DNA from: SB11 sp037968475
GTDB lineage: Bacteria > Bacteroidota > Bacteroidia > UBA8524
Assembly (NCBI GenBank): GCA_037968475.1
Contig: JBBKVO010000018.1
Span: 214,808 to 278,807 of the forward strand
Length of the DNA stretch: 64,000 nt
Direction of reading: 5' to 3'
Position 1 is the stretch's first letter, and each line of letters opens with the position of its first letter. This document shows positions 42,575 to 51,688 of the stretch, one piece after another. A program made the position numbers and the translations under genes. The notes under the pieces were generated by a model. It made no database searches. It worked only from the letters and a program-made list of their open reading frames with translations, and was not told the origin of the DNA.

Positions 42575-43132
42575 TTACAGTATGTTATGTTTCAAAAAAA
42601 AATTACGCTCGCTATTCTTCAACATGGTTTGCAGCAAGGTTCTTGCCCTTGCATACTGCGATTTTGAAGTACCTACCGATATACCCATTTGTTCCGCTAT
42701 TTCAGCATGACTAAAACCTTCAATAGCAAAAAGGGTAAATACCAGCCTGCCACCTTCGGGTAATTTTTGTATCGCTTTCACAATATCTTCGGTAGCAAAC
42801 TTGTCAATATCAATACTCGATATTTTGTACTCAGCCTCATCAATATCTACCTCTATAAATTTCATCCGCTTCATTTTGCGGTAATAATCGGTAGCAGTAT
42901 TAACAATTATGCGTCGTATCCAACCTTCAAAACTGCCTACGGGTTTATAATTTTTTAGGTTCTCAAAAATCTTAATAAAACCCTCTTGTAAAATATTCTC
43001 AGCTTCGTAGTCGTCCCTTGCATAGCCCATGCACACCGAAAGCATTTTTCGGGCATACTTCTCGTACAGGTGTTTCTGGTACAACCTGTCGTTGTTTATG
43101 CATCCTTTTATTAGTTCGGCGTCGCTTATCAT
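42575..43132 (-). CDS. ECF-type RNA polymerase sigma factor
   Basis: This 185-residue protein contains sigma region 2 (about 18-90: KHLYEKYARKMLSVCMGYAR, then AENILQEGFIKIFENLKNYK and GWIRRIIVNTATDYYRK) and region 4 (about 122-172: LPEGGRLVFTLFAIEGFSHA, then EIAEQMGISVGTSKSQYARA). It would direct transcription of a small regulon, possibly including its own operon. The next gene encodes a membrane protein with an anti-sigma-like N-terminus. No TAnnTTTG element is visible upstream, consistent with a different promoter type. Confidence 0.95.
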   Translation of the reverse strand: MISDAELIKGCINNDRLYQKHLYEKYARKMLSVCMGYARDDYEAENILQEGFIKIFENLKNYKPVGSFEGWIRRIIVNTATDYYRKMKRMKFIEVDIDEAEYKISSIDIDKFATEDIVKAIQKLPEGGRLVFTLFAIEGFSHAEIAEQMGISVGTSKSQYARARTLLQTMLKNSERNFFLKHNIL

Positions 43133-43241
43133 TGCAGGGGAGTTTTTCCGTTCTTATTAGTTGAAACGAGATTTTAAGTCGGCAGGTTGTAATGGTTACT
43201 AAAAAACTTTCCTTTTAGTACTAAATTAGAGATAATAGGAT

Positions 43242-43667
43242 TTAACTGGCACACTCCGCGCATACACCTGTAACCAACAAATCGGCAGTTTGCACGGTGT
43301 AGCCTTGCGGCACTTCAAATTTTGGTACGGTGTAATGGTCTAGGCACTCCAACTTATTGCATACCGTACATTTAAAATGTATGTGCTCATCGTGGTGGGC
43401 GTGTTCGGTGCAGTTATCACAAAGCGCATATTGTGCCACTCCCCCATCATCGGGTATTTTATGTATTATTCCGTTTTCTAAAAACGAGTTTAGCGTGCGG
43501 TAAATAGTTACCCTATCAAAACTATTGCCCAATGTGTTTTCCAAATCCGTTTGTTTTAGTGCCTTGTGCCCATTAATAAACTCTACAAGAACTTTTTGAC
43601 GGGTTTCTGTAATGCGTAGTTTGTGGCTGCGCAGGGTTTGGTTCACTTTTTCGGCATGTTGTAGCAT
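43242..43667 (-). CDS. Fur-family metal-dependent transcriptional regulator
   Basis: This 141-residue protein has the winged-helix DNA-binding half (RITETRQKVLVEFINGHKAL, then FDRVTIYRTLNSFLENGIIH). The dimer and metal half includes the HHDEHIHFKCTVCNKLECLD block and the second Cys pair CAEC at the end, giving the two Cys-x-x-Cys structural zinc site. It may be Fur, Zur or PerR; the sequence does not decide. It is divergent from hutU across a 93-bp gap with a TATATTTG element next to its own start. Confidence 0.93.
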   Translation of the reverse strand: MLQHAEKVNQTLRSHKLRITETRQKVLVEFINGHKALKQTDLENTLGNSFDRVTIYRTLNSFLENGIIHKIPDDGGVAQYALCDNCTEHAHHDEHIHFKCTVCNKLECLDHYTVPKFEVPQGYTVQTADLLVTGVCAECAS

Positions 43668-43674
43668 AGCACAA

Positions 43675-43682
43675 CAAATATA
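43675..43682 (-). promoter_or_regulatory. Candidate -7 element of the Fur-family gene
   Basis: The minus strand reads TATATTTG, only 8 bases from the start codon, suggesting a leaderless transcript. Confidence 0.4.
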
Positions 43683-43722
43683 ATACAGCTAATGCAATTT
43701 GACGGCTTAGCAATATTTGAAC

Positions 43723-43730
43723 TATTTTTG
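43723..43730 (+). promoter_or_regulatory. Candidate -7 element of hutU
   Basis: TATTTTTG, with TTTG at 43698-43701 spaced 21 bases upstream. It lies 30 bases before ATG 43761 and supports that start. Confidence 0.5.
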
Positions 43731-43760
43731 CGGCTCTTTTGTTTACAAGACCAAGATAAT

Positions 43761-45422
43761 ATGATTAGCATAAACGATATAAAAACACCAACGGGAAACA
43801 AACTAACCTGCAAAGGCTGGGTACAAGAAGCCGCCTTGCGTATGTTGATGAACAACCTTGACAGTGAAGTTGCCGAACGCCCCGAAGACCTTATAGTATA
43901 TGGCGGACTAGGCAAGGCTGCCCGTAACTGGGAAAGCCTTGATTTGATAGTAAAGGCACTGCGTGATTTGGAAGAAGACGAAACCTTACTAATACAAAGC
44001 GGTAAACCCGTAGGCATATTGCCTACGCATAAAGATGCCCCCCGTGTGCTAATATCAAATAGTATGTTGGTGCCTAAATGGGCTACTTGGGAGCATTTTA
44101 GAGAATTGGATAAAAAAGGCCTGATAATGTATGGCCAAATGACAGCAGGTAGCTGGATATATATAGGCTCGCAAGGTATTGTGCAGGGCACGTATGAAAC
44201 CTACGCCGAGCTTGCTCGCCAACACTATGGTGGCACGCTAAAAGGCACACTAAACGTTACCGCAGGACTTGGCGGTATGGGTGGCGCGCAACCGCTTGCT
44301 ATTACAATGAATGAGGGTGTTTGCTTGGCTGCTGAGGTTGAAGAATGGCGCATACGCAAACGTTTACAAACCCGCTACTGTGATGTAATGACCCGCAATA
44401 TTGATGAGGGTATTGATATGGCTTTGCGTGCTAAAGAAGAAGGCAAAGCAGTATCTATAGCTGTTGTGGCTAACGCTGTAAACTTATTGCAACGATTGAT
44501 GGATAGAGGCATAGTGCCCGATAGCCTTACCGACCAAACCAGTGCACACGACCCTTTGATTGGTTACTACCCGCATACAATGGATACTGAGGCTGCCGAC
44601 AGGTTGCGCAAAGACAATCCTGATAAATATATTGAGTTGAGCTATGAAAGTATGGCAAAACATGTGGAGTTGATGCTTGAGCTTCAGAAAAAAGGCAGTG
44701 TTACGTTTGATTATGGTAATAACCTACGCGGACGTGCTTTGGAAAAAGGAGTTGAAAATGCTTTTGATTTTCCTGGTTTTGTTCCTGCATTTATACGTCC
44801 ACAGTTTTGTGAAGGTAGAGGCCCTTTCCGTTGGGTAGCATTATCGGGAGACCCAAATGATATACGCGTAACCGACCAAGTTATTCTTGATCTTTTTCCT
44901 GAAAATGAAAGCCTGCACCGTTGGATAAAAATGGCGCAGGAAAAAATAGAATTTCAGGGTTTACCAGCCCGCATTTGCTGGCTAGGGCAAGGCGAACGTG
45001 AAAAAGCTGGTATTGCCTTTAATAATTTAGTAAAAGAAGGTAAAGTAAAAGCTCCAATAGTTATTGGACGAGACCATTTGGATACAGGTTCGGTTGCATC
45101 TCCTAACCGCGAAACCGAAGCTATGCTAGATGGCAGTGATGCCATTGCCGATTGGCCTATACTAAACTCGCTGATAAACACAGCAGGCGGTGCCAGTTGG
45201 GTAAGTATACACCACGGTGGTGGTGTAGGCATGGGCTATAGCATACACGCAGGTATGGTAATATTGGCCGATGGCACAGAAGATGCCGAACGCCGCCTAC
45301 ACCGTGTATTACATAACGACCCTGCAATGGGCGTTATACGCCATGCTGATGCTGGTTATGATATAGCTAAAGATACTGCCCGCAAACACCGTTTGGATTT
45401 GAGGGAGCGTTTAGAACGCTAA
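43761..45422 (+). CDS. hutU: Urocanate hydratase
   Basis: This 553-residue enzyme converts urocanate to imidazolonepropionate, the second step of histidine breakdown. NAD-contact and active-site segments are clear: VYGGLGKAARNWESLDLI, AGLGGMGGAQPLAITMNEGV, PQFCEGRGPFRWVALSGDP (with the conserved Cys) and SIHHGGGVGMGYSIHAGMVI. Length matches the 550-560-residue proteobacterial type. ATG 43761 is preferred; 43692 lies upstream of the -7 element. Its partner hutH is at 34874; hutI and hutG or hutF are not in the window. Confidence 0.97.
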   Translation: MISINDIKTPTGNKLTCKGWVQEAALRMLMNNLDSEVAERPEDLIVYGGLGKAARNWESLDLIVKALRDLEEDETLLIQSGKPVGILPTHKDAPRVLISNSMLVPKWATWEHFRELDKKGLIMYGQMTAGSWIYIGSQGIVQGTYETYAELARQHYGGTLKGTLNVTAGLGGMGGAQPLAITMNEGVCLAAEVEEWRIRKRLQTRYCDVMTRNIDEGIDMALRAKEEGKAVSIAVVANAVNLLQRLMDRGIVPDSLTDQTSAHDPLIGYYPHTMDTEAADRLRKDNPDKYIELSYESMAKHVELMLELQKKGSVTFDYGNNLRGRALEKGVENAFDFPGFVPAFIRPQFCEGRGPFRWVALSGDPNDIRVTDQVILDLFPENESLHRWIKMAQEKIEFQGLPARICWLGQGEREKAGIAFNNLVKEGKVKAPIVIGRDHLDTGSVASPNRETEAMLDGSDAIADWPILNSLINTAGGASWVSIHHGGGVGMGYSIHAGMVILADGTEDAERRLHRVLHNDPAMGVIRHADAGYDIAKDTARKHRLDLRERLER

Positions 45423-45428
45423 AAATAG

Positions 45429-45461
45429 TGCTGCCCAATAATCCATTGGGCAGCATTATTA
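45429..45461 (+). terminator. Hairpin terminator after hutU
   Basis: TGCTGCCCAAT (45429-45439) and ATTGGGCAGCA (45445-45455) form an 11-bp perfect stem with a 5-base loop, 6 bases after the stop. The following TTATT is a weak T run. Confidence 0.6.
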
Positions 45462-45508
45462 AATAAACTGCTATCTTTACAGGTAGAAACTTTTTTATTA
45501 CAACTGCT

Positions 45509-45904
45509 ATGAAAAAATTTGCTCTAAGTATAAGCATATTCCTTTTTTCTCTTATTACCATGCAAGCCCAAAGCAATGATGGTGAAAGTAACTTACTAAT
45601 AGGTAAGTGGGTTGTAGAGAATAAAGCACTTTTACCAAAACATGAGAAAAAGGATATTAAAGAGTTTTTAAAAGACACTCTAATCTTTATAAAGGATGCT
45701 AATATATTTAGCAATAGTAGCAATGGTAAACCCACTGAGGTTTATAGCTATGATGAAGACGAAAAAACTTTAGTGATTTTAAACGCTTACGAGCTTGACG
45801 GCGTACAATACGATGTAGTTTTACTAACCGAAAAACGATTGGTTTTTAGAGTGCCTAATGCACAGAAAAACAATTTTATCGAGTTGGCTTACAATAAATT
45901 ATAG
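45509..45904 (+). CDS. Small secreted lipocalin-like protein
   Basis: This 131-residue protein has a signal peptide (KKFALSISIFLFSLITMQAQ) without a lipobox. The mature part starts NLLIGKWVVENKALLPK, the G-x-W opening of small lipocalin-like proteins, and continues as a series of strands (DTLIFIKDANIF, VYSYDEDEKTLVILN, RLVFRVPN). The function is unknown. Its last six bases overlap the end of the convergent WD40 gene. Confidence 0.7.
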   Translation: MKKFALSISIFLFSLITMQAQSNDGESNLLIGKWVVENKALLPKHEKKDIKEFLKDTLIFIKDANIFSNSSNGKPTEVYSYDEDEKTLVILNAYELDGVQYDVVLLTEKRLVFRVPNAQKNNFIELAYNKL

Positions 45905-47137
45905 CCACACTTCGCGCACTTCAATAGCTTGGCCGCTATCGCTAGGTTTCTTCTTTCTATCTTCCTCGCGTTTTTGCTTTTCTTCCAACTGTTTTTGTCT
46001 CAGTTCAATTTGTTTTTGCTTTCCAGCTTGTTTAATAGAATCTAAAGCCATCCTTGCTGAGTCTTGTGCTATTTTGGCTGAATCTTTAAGATAGCGCACA
46101 GAATCTTGCTTGAATTGTCTCAAACGGGCTTGCTTCACTCTTTCAGGTTCTTCGCCTGTTTCCCATACATACACCAAATATTTCTTTTCATCAGGCTCAA
46201 AGCTATTTACCATTGCTGAGCTGGCAATATGTGTAATATCAGGCGACAACGTCATAGCATTTATTGAGTTAACACCTGCTTCGTATGAGGCTACTAACTT
46301 TCCTGTTTCTACCTCCCACATTTTTACTGTTCCATCAGTAGAGCCTGTTATAGCAAATTTAGAATCAATAGAAAAAGCTACATGGGTTACTTTCCATGTA
46401 TGCCCTTTTAATGTTTGTTCGATTTTACCGTTTTGTATATTCCAAATTATAGCTGTTTTATCAGATGACCCTGAAATAAGATATTTATTGTTTAGCGCGT
46501 ATGCTAACGCATTTACCTCGTCTGTATGGCCTACAAAGTTTTTCTTATCTTTTCCTGTAACATTAATATTATAAATCTCTGGCCCTTCTGTGGCCACATA
46601 TATATCTGTACCTCTAATACTAACAGCTACTGAATTGATAGGACGGGCAAACTTTTTCAGTGTACGCGATTCGCCTTTCTTTTTCAAATCCCATACTTTT
46701 AGCAAAGCATCTGCCCCGCCTGAGTATGCATAGCGCAAACTAGGGTCAATCAATACACAGTTTATAGTGTTAACGTGTCCAAAAAGGCTGTATTTAACAT
46801 TCCAAGCTGTATCCCAAATTTTGATGGAGTTATCACGCGAACCTGTTATCAGCATTTTACTGTCGCGACTAAAAGCCATGCAACGTACAGAACCATCGTG
46901 TGCTTTAAAGTCGTTAATCAATTCACCAGTTTCAGCATTCCATACTTTAAGCGTATTATCCCATCCACCCGAAACTAAAATTTTTCCATCGGGAGAATAT
47001 GTTAATGCTTCAATTTCTTGTGTATGCCCCCTAAGTTCCATTTCAGGTTCGGTAACAACTTCTTGTGCACTAGCAGATTGTACAAAACATATCAATAATG
47101 CTGCGGCGGGTAGTATATATCGTAGTATCTTCATCAT
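45899..47137 (-). CDS. Secreted WD40-repeat protein with coiled-coil tail
   Basis: This 412-residue protein has a signal peptide (RYILPAAALLICFVQSASAQ) and seven WD40 blades (about residues 33-335). Examples are GHTQEIEALTYSPDG...DNTLKVWN, AHDGSVRCMAFSRDS...DNSIKIWD and GHTWKVTHVAFSIDS...DGTVKMWE. The fourth and seventh are less regular. The C-terminal 75 residues are charged, with Asp-Ser pairs recurring (KQDSVRYLKDSAKIAQDSAR) and a Lys/Glu/Gln-rich helix. It should form a propeller in the periplasm or on the surface. A -7 element lies 45 bases upstream. Confidence 0.9.
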   Translation of the reverse strand: MMKILRYILPAAALLICFVQSASAQEVVTEPEMELRGHTQEIEALTYSPDGKILVSGGWDNTLKVWNAETGELINDFKAHDGSVRCMAFSRDSKMLITGSRDNSIKIWDTAWNVKYSLFGHVNTINCVLIDPSLRYAYSGGADALLKVWDLKKKGESRTLKKFARPINSVAVSIRGTDIYVATEGPEIYNINVTGKDKKNFVGHTDEVNALAYALNNKYLISGSSDKTAIIWNIQNGKIEQTLKGHTWKVTHVAFSIDSKFAITGSTDGTVKMWEVETGKLVASYEAGVNSINAMTLSPDITHIASSAMVNSFEPDEKKYLVYVWETGEEPERVKQARLRQFKQDSVRYLKDSAKIAQDSARMALDSIKQAGKQKQIELRQKQLEEKQKREEDRKKKPSDSGQAIEVREVWL

Positions 47138-47181
47138 AGTTTCTTACTACTTAGTATAATGCAAATTAGTTAAAATAGATA

Positions 47182-47189
47182 CAAATATA
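47182..47189 (-). promoter_or_regulatory. Candidate -7 element of the WD40 gene
   Basis: The minus strand reads TATATTTG, giving a leader of about 38 bases. Confidence 0.4.
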
Positions 47190-47258
47190 GCTTAAGTATT
47201 TTGTGTAAAATCACAAAAACCATTATTAAACCTATAATAATCCTGTGGGCAAAAACTA

Positions 47259-48578
47259 TTACCCCTTATATTTTATCCACTTAAATAGTTCTTTGTACGA
47301 TACTTTTTTGCCATACATAAGTATACCTACACGATATATGCGCCCTGCAAACCATGTCGCCCCCAAAAAGCCGGCAACTAATAGTACCATTGATAGTACC
47401 AAATCCCACTCGTGCCCTTCTATAAAAGGCAATCGTGCCATCATAGTAACTGGAGACGTAAGCGGAAAGATTGACATCCAATAGGCTAAACTACTGTGTG
47501 GGTCGTTGGTTATGGCTGATACAGAAACTACAAAAGAAAATACCAAAGGCATGGTAATGGGTAGCATAAACTGCTGTGTGTCTGTTTCAGCATCAACAGC
47601 TGAGCCAACGGCAGCAAACAATGCGCTATACATTAGGTAGCCAAATATGAAGTAGAAAAGGAAAAAACCAAAGTATTTAAGCATAGCCCCTATTGAAATA
47701 CCTCCACCAATGTCGGCAAACTTCTCGGCCATCTCTTGTGCATTGGGGTTGGCTGATTGTACACTTTGCATATCGCCCATATCCATTGTAGAGCCCAAAA
47801 CAAACATTACCCCAAATACCAAAACACCGCCTAACACTACCCATATTAAAAACTGGGTAAGCCCCACCATAGCAATACCAAATATTTTGCCCAACATTAA
47901 TTGGAAAGGACGTACTGTTGATATAACCACCTCTACTATACGGTTGGTTTTCTCTTCCATCACCCCACGCATTACTTGCACACCATACATAAACACAAAC
48001 ATATACATCAGTAAAGTGAGGGCGAAACCTATAGCAGTTACTATCCCCGTTTCAGATTTATTTGCACCATCATTATTGTTTACCAATACATTTAGGCTCA
48101 CGTCAACATCAAGACTTTCAATCTTTTCTTTACTAAGTCCCTCCTTCACCATACGTTGGTCTTTCAGTTCTTTAGCAATACTGTTTTCAATGCGTTCTTG
48201 AGTAGATAAACTACTTTGTTCGCGGGTAAACAATTGTATGCCCACCGGCCTATCTAACGTAAACGAGGGCGGAAAATGAAGTACACCGTAATAGCTTGAC
48301 GAATCGAGCATTTTGCGGGCTTCGTCTACTCCCATATCCGTATAGGTATATAGTATATAGCCTGTGTTTTTTAGTTTGCCTTGCACCACCCCACTCTCGT
48401 CAATTACTTGTATAAAACGCTCTTTTTCTTTGCTGTTTTCATTAAAAGTAATCCAAAAAATAAGGCCATAAAACAAGGCTATTAGCAATGGCCCCAAAAG
48501 AGTCATTAATATAAATGATTTCTTTTTCACCCTGCTCAGGTATTCGCGGCGGGTTACTAACCATATTTGTCTCATCAT
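47259..48578 (-). CDS. ABC-2-type transporter permease (NatB-like)
   Basis: This 439-residue permease has one N-terminal membrane helix (FILMTLLGPLLIALFYGLIF), a large extracytoplasmic domain (about 45-180) and five or six C-terminal helices (about 185-420), including the LLMYMFVFMYGVQVMRGVMEEKTNRIVEV segment typical of ABC2_membrane_3. It resembles the sodium exporter subunit NatB; the exported substrate here is not known. Its start overlaps the stop of the ATPase gene (ATGA), so the pair is translationally coupled. Confidence 0.92.
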   Translation of the reverse strand: MMRQIWLVTRREYLSRVKKKSFILMTLLGPLLIALFYGLIFWITFNENSKEKERFIQVIDESGVVQGKLKNTGYILYTYTDMGVDEARKMLDSSSYYGVLHFPPSFTLDRPVGIQLFTREQSSLSTQERIENSIAKELKDQRMVKEGLSKEKIESLDVDVSLNVLVNNNDGANKSETGIVTAIGFALTLLMYMFVFMYGVQVMRGVMEEKTNRIVEVVISTVRPFQLMLGKIFGIAMVGLTQFLIWVVLGGVLVFGVMFVLGSTMDMGDMQSVQSANPNAQEMAEKFADIGGGISIGAMLKYFGFFLFYFIFGYLMYSALFAAVGSAVDAETDTQQFMLPITMPLVFSFVVSVSAITNDPHSSLAYWMSIFPLTSPVTMMARLPFIEGHEWDLVLSMVLLVAGFLGATWFAGRIYRVGILMYGKKVSYKELFKWIKYKG

Positions 48579-49492
48579 ACTGCGGTCTCCTCTTTAGGGT
48601 TTACTATCGAAATAAAAATATCGTTTATAGAAGGCAATACCTCACTAAACGAGTGTACTTTGGTAAGTGGTAACAATTGTTGCAAAAGGGCATTGGGTTG
48701 TGCATTTTCACTGGTTACCCCAAAAACTGTTTTCTGTAGCCCATCATCAATAGTTTGTGTTCGCTGTACGCTAAAATCGTGTATCCTATTGGCATCAAAG
48801 CTATCGGTAATGGCCTCGTAAATATTTAGTTTATAGCTTTGTTTTATTTCTTTCAGCTTACCGTCAAGCACTTTTTTAGCGTTATGTATTAATGCTATAT
48901 TATCGCACATTTGCTCTACCGATTCCATACGGTGAGTAGACAGTATAATAGTTGCTCCTTTTTGGCGTAACTCAATAATTTCATTACGTATCAACTCGGC
49001 ATTTACAGGATCAAAGCCAGTAAAAGGTTCATCCAATATTATCAGTTTAGGGTTGTGCAACACCGTAATAACAAACTGTACTTTTTGTTGCATCCCTTTT
49101 GATAAATCTTCTACTTTTTTGGTACGCCAGCTGTTTATATCAAATTTATCAAACCAATAGTCAATCGCTTCTTTAGCTGCCTTACGGCTTAGCCCTTTTA
49201 GTTGGGCAAAATACAGCGCTTGCTCTCCAATAGGCATTTTTTTGTATAGCCCGCGTTCTTCAGGCAAATAACCAATTTGAGATACGTGTTTGCTGCTTAG
49301 TAGCTCGCCATTTAGCAATATTTGACCACTATCAGCCCCCGTAATGCGAGTAATAATACGTATTAACGACGTTTTGCCTGCACCATTGGGTCCTAAAAGG
49401 CCAAAAATGCTTTTATCGGGTACATCAAAACTTACCCCATCAAGCGCAAGTTTTTCAGCATACTGTTTTGTTACATTATCTATTTTTAGCAT
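48575..49492 (-). CDS. ABC transporter ATP-binding protein (NatA-like)
   Basis: This 305-residue ATPase has Walker A GLLGPNGAGKTSLI, the Q-loop region IGYLPEERGLYKK, signature LSKGMQQKVQF, Walker B LIILDEPFTGFD, and the switch His in STHRMES. The C-terminal 80 residues match the DUF4162-type extension. It would power the permease encoded by the next gene. The start is ATG 49492; the TTG at 49498 would add only two residues. Confidence 0.95.
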   Translation of the reverse strand: MLKIDNVTKQYAEKLALDGVSFDVPDKSIFGLLGPNGAGKTSLIRIITRITGADSGQILLNGELLSSKHVSQIGYLPEERGLYKKMPIGEQALYFAQLKGLSRKAAKEAIDYWFDKFDINSWRTKKVEDLSKGMQQKVQFVITVLHNPKLIILDEPFTGFDPVNAELIRNEIIELRQKGATIILSTHRMESVEQMCDNIALIHNAKKVLDGKLKEIKQSYKLNIYEAITDSFDANRIHDFSVQRTQTIDDGLQKTVFGVTSENAQPNALLQQLLPLTKVHSFSEVLPSINDIFISIVNPKEETAV

Positions 49493-49624
49493 TGCCAAAA
49501 AAATATTTAGTGTAAACTACGATAAACACAACTTGAAGGCAATAAAAAACTCGATAAACCTACTTTTTGATAAGACGATGATTGAAAACTTTAAGATTTT
49601 TCAGTTTTAGCGTAACATTGTATT

Positions 49625-50761
49625 ATGATTAGTTTTTGGGAGCATAATTCTTTTACACAATACGATATAATAATAGTTGGTGCCGGAATTACAGGTCTTT
49701 CTACCGCCTGTTCTGTTAAAGAAAAGCACCCTGATAAAAATATACTGGTGCTTGAACGCGGCATTTTCCCCACAGGGGCAAGCACTAAAAATGCCGGTTT
49801 TGCCTGTTTTGCCAAGGCCTGCGAAATGCTATCGGACATGAAGCTAATGGATGCCGAAACTGTGGCACAACTGGCTTTGCAACGTAAAAACGGACTTGAA
49901 AAGCTACGTCTCCGACTAGGCGACCATAAAATCGGCTACCTGCAAAATGGTGGGTATGAACTTATTTTTAATGATGATGAAACGTTTGACCCCAGCCAAA
50001 TAGAGCAGCTAAATAAGCAGCTTTTACCCCATTTTGGTACACAGGTTTTTCATTTAAAAGATGATGATATAGCCAAGTTTGGTTTTGCCAACACCCGCCA
50101 CCTTATCTACACACCACTTGAGGGACAAATAGATACGGGAATGATGATGGATAGCCTTGCCCGCTATGCTACACAATTGGGCGTAAAAATTATTTATGGC
50201 GCAGAGGTAATTGAATTTGATGAAGCGGAAAATGGTGGGGTTAGTGTTTTTGTTCACCACCATCAATTAAACGAAAATATTGAGTTTACCTGCAATAAAA
50301 TGGCCTTATGTACCAATGCACTTATGGGCGATTTTTTGCCCCAGCTAGGTATAAAACCCGGTAGAGGGCAGGTATTAGTTACTTCGCCTATTGACAACCT
50401 TAAGTTTACAGGCACTTTCCACTTTGATGAGGGGTTTTATTATTTTAGAAACTACAACAACCGTGTGCTATTTGGCGGTGGACGTAATATTGATTTTAAA
50501 CACGAAGAAACTATGGTGTTTGGTGAGAATCCTGCAATACTAAACCGACTAAAACAACTGTTGAAAGAGGTTATACTACCTGATACAGAATTTAAAATTG
50601 AACAAAACTGGCAGGGTATTATGGGTTTTAGCCCCAACAAGCAGCCCATAGTGCAATCTATTACCGATACTATTGTAGTAGGGTTTGGCTGCAATGGTAT
50701 GGGCATAGCATTGGGTAGCCATACAGGCGAACAATTGGCAGCAATGCTAATGAAGGCTTAG
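49625..50761 (+). CDS. DAO-family FAD-dependent oxidoreductase (second copy type)
   Basis: This 378-residue flavoprotein begins FWEHNSFTQYDIIIVGAGITGLS, the gamma-glutamylputrescine oxidase-like opening in which a short Trp-containing segment precedes the FAD motif. A conserved ERGIFPTGASTKNAGFAC segment follows, where glycine-oxidase relatives bind FAD. The end has IEQNWQGIMGFSPNKQPIVQ and VVGFGCNGMGIALGSHTGEQ. The substrate is probably an amine or amino acid. It is not closely similar to the protein at 7768. It overlaps the convergent regulator gene by four bases. Confidence 0.88.
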   Translation: MISFWEHNSFTQYDIIIVGAGITGLSTACSVKEKHPDKNILVLERGIFPTGASTKNAGFACFAKACEMLSDMKLMDAETVAQLALQRKNGLEKLRLRLGDHKIGYLQNGGYELIFNDDETFDPSQIEQLNKQLLPHFGTQVFHLKDDDIAKFGFANTRHLIYTPLEGQIDTGMMMDSLARYATQLGVKIIYGAEVIEFDEAENGGVSVFVHHHQLNENIEFTCNKMALCTNALMGDFLPQLGIKPGRGQVLVTSPIDNLKFTGTFHFDEGFYYFRNYNNRVLFGGGRNIDFKHEETMVFGENPAILNRLKQLLKEVILPDTEFKIEQNWQGIMGFSPNKQPIVQSITDTIVVGFGCNGMGIALGSHTGEQLAAMLMKA

Positions 50762-51066
50762 CTTTTATCCATTTTTATATCGGGTTGTATATACCCTTTA
50801 AGTGCGTTTACATAATTTTCAAACGCTTGCACACCATTGGAAGTAATTTTACAAATGGTAAGCGGGTAGTTGTTTTTAAATTTTTTCTCTACCTCTATAT
50901 AACCGGCATCCTTTAGTTTGGTAATTTGTACACTCAGGTTGCCCGCTGTTGCCTCTGTTGCCTCACGTATATAAGTAAACTCAGCCTCACTAAGTCCAAT
51001 CAGTAATGATATAACAGCCAAGCGTAAAGGCGAGTGTAGTATGGGATCTAATTCTTTAAATAGCAT
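50758..51066 (-). CDS. Winged-helix transcriptional regulator (HTH_34-like)
   Basis: This 102-residue protein consists of one winged-helix domain: LDPILHSPLRLAVISLLIGL, FTYIREATEATAGNLSVQIT as the recognition region, then LKDAGYIEVEKKFKNNYPLT as the wing. This matches the small MarR/ArsR-like HTH_34 family. It is preceded by a membrane-protein gene 19 bases away and likely regulates that operon, as comparable pairs do. This is inference from context. Confidence 0.88.
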   Translation of the reverse strand: MLFKELDPILHSPLRLAVISLLIGLSEAEFTYIREATEATAGNLSVQITKLKDAGYIEVEKKFKNNYPLTICKITSNGVQAFENYVNALKGYIQPDIKMDKS

Positions 51067-51085
51067 AAATGCTGTTTATGTTTAT

Positions 51086-51676
51086 TTAAGCAGTTTGTAT
51101 TCTTTTTTCACGTTTTGTACGTAGCAAGTAACCGGGTACTATATAGCCTGCCAATACAGAAAATGCAAGTGCTAATAAAGCATCGGGGAAATTAAGCCAT
51201 ATAAGTGATGCTGCGCAACACCATATTATTACTCCCCCTACTACCAACGGGCGAAACTTTATAACTATGCCTGTAATTACTGTTCCCAGTCCGTACAATA
51301 TCATCAATGCCGCATACGATGCCCTAAAATCAGCTATCTCGGTAATAATAGCTAGCACTAAAACTATACATACTGTTGTAGCAATCCACAAAGTTTCTAA
51401 AAACTTATCCAAATAGCTTTTTGCTTTTTTGTTTTTACCTTCTCGGTAGCTATACACGCCTGATATCAGTCCGGCTATAGTCATACCAATTGGCCAAGGT
51501 AAAAAATGCAACTCGTACTGAGATACTATTAGTATATATTGAGCTAACGCGGTGATAAAGACAGCCCAGCCCCATAGTAAAAAGTAAAAGCTGTTGTCGC
51601 CCAAATTATTTTTTGCTTTGCTTATCATTTGCGTGATGATTTGCAGGCTTTGTTTTTCGTCCATTTGTTCTTCCAT
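51086..51676 (-). CDS. Unknown five-helix membrane protein
   Basis: I do not recognise a named family. The 196-residue product has a soluble N-terminal stretch (SLQIITQMISKAKNNLGDNS) and about five membrane helices at 28-48, 56-72, 93-112, 118-135 and 143-180. The end is Lys/Arg-rich (RTKREKRIQTA), which would face the cytoplasm. ATG 51676 or 51664 could be the start. Gene order (T9SS protein, this gene, HTH_34 regulator) with gaps of 12 and 19 bases indicates a three-gene operon. Confidence 0.75.
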   Translation of the reverse strand: MEEQMDEKQSLQIITQMISKAKNNLGDNSFYFLLWGWAVFITALAQYILIVSQYELHFLPWPIGMTIAGLISGVYSYREGKNKKAKSYLDKFLETLWIATTVCIVLVLAIITEIADFRASYAALMILYGLGTVITGIVIKFRPLVVGGVIIWCCAASLIWLNFPDALLALAFSVLAGYIVPGYLLRTKREKRIQTA

Positions 51677-51688
51677 CTTTATAAGGTT

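Noticed and set aside
43643..44191. Minus-strand frame of 182 codons across the start of hutU
   Set aside because: Antisense to the conserved N-terminal part of urocanate hydratase and overlaps the Fur gene start.
46110..46574. Plus-strand frame of 154 codons inside the WD40 gene
   Set aside because: It is the reverse of regular WD40 blades; the repeats keep antisense stops away.
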